DNA of 64,000 nucleotides from Candidula unifasciata (Eukaryota; Mollusca; Gastropoda; Stylommatophora; Geomitridae). A program made the position numbers and the translations under genes. Below the pieces are notes generated by a model. That model was not told where the DNA came from. It did no database searches and saw only the letters and a program-made list of their open reading frames with translations. Shown one piece after another: positions 62,770-64,000 of the stretch; position 1 is the first letter of the stretch; each line of letters begins with the position of its first letter. Location of the stretch: NCBI GenBank assembly GCA_905116865.2, contig CAJHNH020004890.1, positions 1,582,478 through 1,646,477 on the forward strand, given 5' to 3'.

Positions 62770-63987
62770 AACATGTTTTTTAAATTAATAATTTAAAAAA
62801 AATTATAACTGATTAGAAGTTTAAATTGTTTAAAGCTGTTATATGAATACTTTATAATATCAGTATGTTAGAGTTTAATGTGCAGGAGGTTGGTCACTCT
62901 ATTTTGTTTATTTCCAGTGGAAAAAGCAGTGAAGAAATCTAGGTCAACGTTGATAGTTACTCCAGCTTCTCTTGTTCATCAGTGGGCAAAAGAAATTGAG
63001 CGTAGATGTCAGCCAGGATTACTAAAGTTCCTGGTCTACCATGGTCCTAATCGAGAAAAAAATATCAGAAAGTAAGTTTATTAAGCTAACAGTTCTACTG
63101 TCAATGGCAGAAAATATGAATGTAAAAGTAAAAATAACAAATAAAATGAAGGGATCCATTTTATGCTAGTGGCGCTTTGGGCATATGGTCCTAGACTCAT
63201 CTTTTTATAGGCCAGTTGGCACTTGATGGGTGATTTACTAGCTTCAACTTGTTCATTTATGTATGACTCATCTGATGAGGTATAACATAATATGCCAGGC
63301 AGTGCATTGTACTATCTGTTTATTTATTTTTTATTCAGAAATTAATTCGTTTGGTTTGAGGTTGGTGCAGTGAAATCCTCACTAACACAAACTCACTTAA
63401 GAAGAACACTGCCTTAATGTGAATATAATTTTGGTTCCAGCAGGCAGGTATTTATTTTAGTGAGCAGTTAGCACAAACTTTGATCTTATGCTAATGATGG
63501 TATCAAGCAGAGAGAACGAATGATGGTGCCATCAGAGTTAGAACTTTGCACTTGCTGTTGAAGATGGGGGAAGGAGCGCTTATTGAAATGTCTCGAGTGC
63601 TGTAATATCGATTCTTTTTTCAACATTCAGCATTCGTTATTTCAACATCTGATCTTTTCGTCTTATGGAATTTGTGTTAACAAGGTTATATATTTAATAT
63701 CATATGTGGGAGAAAAGTGACGAGTCACAAAATATGTCTGCTCCAGATCCAGCCGCTGCAGAAGAAAATAGTGTAGGTTAACATTAACAGCAAACTGAAA
63801 AAACTAGTCCTTGTACAACTGAAAACCACTGATGTTGAAATGTATTTGGATTGTCCCTAGGCTGATTGATAGTGATATTGTCTTGACAACGTACAGTATA
63901 GTGGGCAAGGAAGTTGGATCAGATGATACAGAGAATGCTGAGGACCCAGTTGATGAAGGAGAGGAAGCAGAAGTAACTGACAGCAAG
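40066..63987 (+). CDS. TTF2: transcription termination factor 2 (TTF2/Lodestar) orthologue, partial, 12 exons
   Basis: A nuclear SNF2-family double-stranded-DNA-dependent ATPase that, in known family members, releases RNA polymerase II transcripts and clears polymerase at mitosis. Twelve exons (2129 nt, about 709 codons) join in phase with GT-AG introns. Domain order: N-terminal GRF-type zinc finger (exons a-c: [41 protein letters not shown]), an acidic serine-rich linker (exon d), a conserved helical block (exon e), a low-complexity linker (exons f-h), and the SNF2 ATPase N-lobe (exons i-l) with [44 protein letters not shown] and [10 protein letters not shown]. The initiating exon is upstream and unidentified; DEAH and the helicase C lobe lie past the window. 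Introns carry most repeats of the right third of the window. Confidence 0.9.
40457..40650 (-). repeat. R1 dispersed repeat, antisense, partial
   Basis: A cttcttcttctt tract, then ttcaccggctgtgaattccg and tgtactccgacttcggagga; TTF2 intron. Confidence 0.75.
41545..41960 (+). repeat. R3 dispersed repeat, longest copy
   Basis: Runs from gcccgtggccgatgag through gacatgacgattccttattt, ctcctgccttctctcgaggg and atgtcagatgtgttggccaa to a GAAGAAGAAG tail at about 41946-41958. The tail resembles the R1 tail, suggesting a shared retroposition route. Confidence 0.7.
42129..42218 (+). CDS. TTF2: TTF2 exon b
   Basis: Between ttcaacag and ttaag|gtgagg. Reads [19 protein letters not shown], the middle of the GRF region with the C-x2-H pair. 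Confidence 0.85.
42205..42302. repeat. duplicated exon b/intron boundary
   Basis: ttaaggtgaggtactttcta at 42214 recurs as ttaagatgaggtactttcta at 42278. The second copy lost the GT of the splice donor. Confidence 0.85.
42293..42530. repeat. tandem repeat, 41-42 bp x about 6
   Basis: Unit with gctgaaactgaactggtgcc and tttcatagaa-tatgtaaa; starts are spaced 41, 41 and 42 bp. It lies immediately inside the intron after exon b. Confidence 0.9.
42604..43085 (+). repeat. two tandem R2 copies
   Basis: Copies at about 42604-42837 and 42838-43085 each start with gactgactgactttctacc and end near atatgtt-aacatgaatt. The second begins directly at the end of the first. Confidence 0.85.
43230..43690 (+). 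repeat. RL composite dispersed repeat, copy 2
   Basis: Matches 29900-29995 and 30330-30480 in order (see the 29830 entry). Confidence 0.55.
43690..43935 (+). repeat. R3 dispersed repeat
   Basis: Contains ggttgtgaggttaagcagtc, tcttgggtgagcccaggact and gcaaatgttgcagctttgtt, with a GAAGAAGA tail. Confidence 0.7.
44028..44094 (+). CDS. TTF2: TTF2 exon c (end of GRF zinc finger)
   Basis: Between aaaacag and tcaaaa|gtatgt. Reads [18 protein letters not shown], carrying the second half of the GRF region with two cysteines and the aromatic-R-C core; ends in phase 0. Confidence 0.85.
44335..44640. repeat. about 154-bp direct duplication
   Basis: gagattgggtacagttaagt recurs about 154 bp apart, followed in both by gaacaaatgtt and by tttctcaagtgact-type words. 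Confidence 0.8.
44645..44855 (+). repeat. R4 repeat (LINE 3' end)
   Basis: Shares gctgctgaagatggggacag, agcacttatggaaatgtctc and gagtgct-tgatgtcg with other R4 copies. Confidence 0.65.
44970..45887 (+). CDS. TTF2: TTF2 exon d (acidic/serine-rich linker)
   Basis: A 918-nt exon (306 codons, phase 0 both ends) between tgtcctcag and tttcag|gtaagc. The sequence is lysine- and serine-rich with an acidic serine cluster ([16 protein letters not shown]), as expected of the disordered region of TTF2, and ends in a helical stretch containing [20 protein letters not shown]. The frame to the left (44913-44969) is intronic. Confidence 0.85.
45888..47642. other. TTF2 intron, mostly unique
   Basis: No exon is missing, because exons d and e join in phase. 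Contains gtagttggcatattgtgttg (45941) and its relative at 46991, a poly-G run of 17-18 at 47454-47471, and short R1-like words near 47080-47130. Confidence 0.6.
47643..47772 (+). CDS. TTF2: TTF2 exon e (conserved helical block)
   Basis: Between tatttcag and gaacttg|gtaggt. Reads [20 protein letters not shown] then a charged helix with [18 protein letters not shown]; similar to the conserved L-P-D-x-G-Q block of TTF2. The N-L block joins the helix at the end of exon d. Confidence 0.85.
47960..48230 (+). repeat. R1 dispersed repeat, sense
   Basis: From ttttccctggggccacattg to acagacgttgaacaaagaag; TTF2 intron. Confidence 0.8.
48530..48810 (+). repeat. R1 dispersed repeat, sense
   Basis: From attcctgtgtgggttccggg to cagccggtgaacactaataa and a GAAGAAGAAG tail. 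Confidence 0.8.
49195..49600 (+). pseudogene. LINE RNase H relic
   Basis: A plus-strand frame reads [20 protein letters not shown], the RNase H end with the AD motif, then stops; the tail of R4-like words (tctctggaatgctgtgatga) follows at 49550. Confidence 0.55.
49906..49982 (+). CDS. TTF2: TTF2 exon f
   Basis: Between ccttcag and gtcagcag|gtacgg, in phase. Reads [20 protein letters not shown], a polar low-complexity linker. Confidence 0.75.
50095..50530 (-). repeat. two consecutive R1 copies, antisense
   Basis: A 5' piece (50095-50265) and a nearly complete copy (50270-50530) repeat cagatctgacttatttgtat and ctgttggtt-cttgcctctca. A poly-G run lies at 50435-50449 in the second. Confidence 0.75.
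50590..50810 (+). pseudogene. LINE RNase H relic
   Basis: The frame reads [20 protein letters not shown], the RNase H C-terminal block. It is flanked on both sides by R1 copies. Confidence 0.65.
50810..51000 (-). repeat. R1 dispersed repeat, antisense, partial
   Basis: Contains ttttactggcttttttgtgt, gatgcactccgattttgaag and ttgttctccccaaaatgggg. Confidence 0.75.
51000..51690 (+). pseudogene. LINE C-terminal relic with internal GTAT array
   Basis: Frames read [33 protein letters not shown] and, after the microsatellite, an end reading atgccagtcgtcaaggcgct plus tgatgatgat that matches the 3' end of the LINE at 8395-8434. The upper part is closest to the LINE at 58.7-60.3 kb. Confidence 0.65.
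51409..51640. repeat. (GTAT)n microsatellite, interrupted
   Basis: Long runs of gtatgtatgt with gtacgtac and gtgtgt variants and short interruptions. Confidence 0.95.
51735..51880 (-). repeat. R4 repeat, antisense
   Basis: Inverse of R4: cagcacagcactcagggcac, cccatcttcagcagccaggg and ggaatcaacag. Confidence 0.6.
51890..52890. other. TTF2 intron, nothing recognised
   Basis: No family match or conserved frame. Exons f and g join in phase, so no coding exon is required here. Confidence 0.5.
52896..53058 (+). CDS. TTF2: TTF2 exon g
   Basis: Between ggttgcag and gct t|gtaagt. Encodes a His/Gln/Asn-rich linker with [16 protein letters not shown] and ending [11 protein letters not shown]. In phase on both sides. 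Confidence 0.8.
53100..53840 (-). repeat. R1 copy split by a LINE insertion
   Basis: R1 antisense starts at 53112 (tttatcggctgtaaactcca), breaks at 53202 and resumes at 53655 through gcactccaactttgaataaa to ggaacccacatgta. The break is flanked by a 9-bp target duplication, agtattgcg at 53194-53202 and 53654-53662. Confidence 0.85.
53203..53653 (-). mobile_element. 5'-truncated LINE insertion with 9-bp target duplication
   Basis: The minus strand carries an open LINE C-terminal frame (148 codons from 53650): [20 protein letters not shown], then [35 protein letters not shown] and [13 protein letters not shown]. This is the RT thumb and C-terminal region. It ends in ctaactaaa. The copy at 56907-57170 ends in repeated ctaa units, so a tetranucleotide 3' tail is likely. 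It is young by appearance (open frame, exact TSD). Confidence 0.85.
53917..55055. repeat. 44-bp minisatellite, about 26 units
   Basis: The unit reads tcaaggacatgttctgggtc then ttgaaagcccaaccctctcctatg. The period is 44 bp, with a few 40-bp units near 54910-54960 lacking cctct-type bases. Variants (gaacatgttc, ggacatgttc, ggtcatgttc; aaccc, cacc, gctct) are interspersed in higher-order blocks. TTF2 intron. Confidence 0.95.
55060..55800. other. TTF2 intron, nothing recognised
   Basis: AT-rich sequence with an A-run at 55190-55205; no supported feature. Confidence 0.45.
55803..56000 (-). repeat. S2 SINE, antisense
   Basis: The inverse strand carries the B-box-like gggttcaatccc (inverse of gggattgaacccggc, 55962-55976) and a body shared with 3345-3515 and 62203-62440. 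Confidence 0.65.
56039..56168. repeat. tandem repeat, 42 bp x 3
   Basis: atttgtaggtgtgattgata starts at 56041, 56083 and 56125; copies are essentially identical. Confidence 0.95.
56254..56353 (+). CDS. TTF2: TTF2 exon h
   Basis: Between tgttaaag and cataa|gtaagt. Reads [20 protein letters not shown] then TEAIDKLHK, leading into the LESCP segment before the ATPase domain. Confidence 0.85.
56462..56690 (+). repeat. S3 tRNA-derived SINE, sense
   Basis: The head agccgccatggtgtagtggc and tagatgctcgcctgcg resembles a tRNA A box. The body reads aggtcgacccagcc, gaatgagtaccaggtaaagt and gatgttgacccatcacc. Antisense relatives lie at 37600, 57205 and 58290. Confidence 0.7.
56907..57170 (-). mobile_element. 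LINE 3' end, same family as 53203-53653
   Basis: Almost identical to the 3' part of the 53-kb insertion (gtgtcgagtgcggcacatag, ttcgttgcaatc-gttgtag). On the minus strand it reads [20 protein letters not shown] and ends in about four ctaa units. Confidence 0.85.
57205..57320 (-). repeat. S3 SINE fragment, antisense
   Basis: Contains ggatgatgtggttaacatca, ccacctttacttccaggaca and tgggagccatgg, matching 37605-37690. Confidence 0.6.
57732..57871 (+). CDS. TTF2: TTF2 exon i (start of SNF2 ATPase domain)
   Basis: Between tgtgtag and attctag|gtaaat. Reads [20 protein letters not shown], then [16 protein letters not shown] (the Q-motif-like block) and PPGGIL, the strand just before motif I. Confidence 0.9.
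58005..58285 (+). repeat. R1 dispersed repeat, sense
   Basis: From tagacttgtttgctctccct to ttacagccggtgaacaaaga and a GAAGAAGAAG tail. Confidence 0.8.
58290..58460 (-). repeat. S3 SINE, antisense
   Basis: Includes ggacactggctggtacctat, gaacatctagccactatatt and ctgtgctccc, the inverse of a tRNA-like head with a tagtggctagatgttc motif. It follows R1 directly. Confidence 0.6.
58700..60330 (+). mobile_element. LINE RT C-terminal relic carrying a 33-bp minisatellite
   Basis: Frames read [20 protein letters not shown] (catalytic YADD), [65 protein letters not shown] and [20 protein letters not shown]. After the minisatellite the normal LINE tail resumes: [20 protein letters not shown], then [10 protein letters not shown]. 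The 5' half of the element is absent. Confidence 0.8.
59281..60145. repeat. 33-bp minisatellite, about 26 units, inside a LINE
   Basis: The unit reads gtctgttggacatgtcaagc then aagtgccatggtg. The main variants are aagtg/aaatg/gtgtg and tct/tca. One unit near 59727 is 35 bp (gtgtgtg), which shifts the frame by two. The array is open in several frames on both strands. It starts exactly at the LINE codons for SVGHV. Confidence 0.95.
60593..60658 (+). CDS. TTF2: TTF2 exon j (Walker A / motif I)
   Basis: A 66-nt exon between gatggcag and gtagcca|gtgagt. Reads [20 protein letters not shown]; the GLGKT loop binds ATP phosphate. It is separated from its GGIL strand by a 2.7-kb intron. Confidence 0.9.
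60700..61085. other. TTF2 intron, nothing recognised
   Basis: No repeat match or conserved frame; some words (gaggtcacgtctgaatgcct) suggest LINE debris, but this is not supported. Confidence 0.35.
61090..61300 (+). repeat. R1 dispersed repeat, sense, head missing
   Basis: From ttccttcgaagttggagttc through cagtctgcatacaagtgagt to ttacagccggtgaacattaa and a GAAGAAGAAG tail. Confidence 0.8.
61560..61870. other. possible LINE debris
   Basis: An A- and G-rich stretch with an open frame of 68 codons lacking a motif. The phrase gttgagggcctgtgctt resembles gttgagggcctatgctc at 31422, next to a LINE relic, so both may be 3' parts of one family. Confidence 0.3.
61930..62170 (-). repeat. R1 dispersed repeat, antisense
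   Basis: A cttcttcttccc tract, gttcactagctgtaaactgc, gtttcactggcttacttgtg and gatgcactccgactttgaag. Confidence 0.8.
62203..62440 (-). repeat. S2 SINE, antisense, most complete copy
   Basis: The inverse strand has a head with gtgtgcgtagcttaggcgct (A-box-like) and gcagggttcgatcccagc (B box), followed by the body shared with 55803-56000. Confidence 0.75.
62446..62765 (+). repeat. S1 tRNA-derived SINE with (TA)n tail
   Basis: The head gagtggcgttagcgcagtcg (A-box-like) and ggtgttcgaaacc (B-box-like) is followed by a body with gggttcacccagcctctagg, aaatgggtacca and tctggggtaaatgg, and a TA-rich tail (62731-62762). Only this copy is seen. Confidence 0.7.
62918..63071 (+). CDS. TTF2: TTF2 exon k (motif Ia)
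   Basis: Between atttccag and atcagaaa|gtaagt. Reads [20 protein letters not shown] and [13 protein letters not shown], conserved in the family. Confidence 0.9.
63480..63640 (+). repeat. R4 repeat (LINE 3' end)
   Basis: Contains atgatggtgccatcagagtt, cttgctgttgaagatggggg and tgaaatgtctcgagtgctgt. Confidence 0.65.
63861..63987 (+). CDS. TTF2: TTF2 exon l (TTYS block)
   Basis: Between gtccctag and agcaag|gtatga. Reads [20 protein letters not shown] followed by an acidic insertion ([17 protein letters not shown]). Ends in phase 0. The DEAH box is expected in the next exon, outside the window. Confidence 0.9.
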
Positions 63988-64000
63988 GTATGATGTCTAG

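Overview
This is a window of animal nuclear genome. It has spliced genes with GT-AG introns, a nuclear-type tRNA followed by a pol III T-run, C2H2 zinc-finger genes with TGEKP linkers, many LINE and SINE relics, foldback DNA transposons and long minisatellites. No operon-like or prokaryotic features are present. A lophotrochozoan, perhaps a gastropod mollusc, is my inference from the repeat content and the style of the genes; the sequence does not prove it. The repeat labels R1 to R5, RL and S1 to S4 are my own names for families defined by comparing copies inside this window.

Layout. Positions 1-3000 hold the 3' exon of a 10-finger C2H2 gene on the minus strand (ZNF-A) and its 3' flank. Positions 3.1-5.0 kb hold repeat R1, a SINE and two foldback transposons; the second carries a Merlin/ISXO2-like transposase remnant between telomere-like arrays. 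Positions 5.5-8.4 kb are a nearly complete but broken non-LTR retrotransposon (endonuclease plus reverse transcriptase). Positions 9-18.4 kb are repeats, an intact tRNA-Leu(CAG) and RNase H-type LINE pieces. Positions 18.8-26.3 kb on the minus strand hold a second C2H2 gene (ZNF-B), for which I can place three coding exons (about 777 aa, 20 intact fingers). Its first intron contains a 2.2-kb Helitron-like element. ZNF-A and ZNF-B are paralogues, and their 3' flanks are duplicated too. Positions 26.3-40 kb are gene-poor, with LINE relics, two more foldbacks of the same family, SINEs and simple sequence, ending in a 39-bp minisatellite.

Positions 40066-63987 on the plus strand hold twelve consecutive coding exons of a transcription termination factor 2 (TTF2 / Drosophila Lodestar) orthologue. 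They cover the N-terminal GRF zinc finger, a long acidic and serine-rich linker, a coiled-coil-like conserved block, and the start of the SNF2 ATPase domain (motif [10 protein letters not shown], motif Ia, TTYS). All twelve join in phase. The initiating exon lies upstream and was not found; the DEAH motif and helicase C domain lie beyond the right edge.

The TTF2 introns are crowded with repeats: R1 copies in both orientations, LINE 3' ends, tRNA-derived SINEs, a 44-bp minisatellite of about 26 units, and a 33-bp minisatellite of about 26 units that grew inside the C-terminal coding region of a LINE without closing the reading frames. The three genes are not obviously linked in function. The most unusual content is the foldback/Merlin family with 8-bp target duplications, the composite element with internal telomere motifs, and the abundant R1 repeat.
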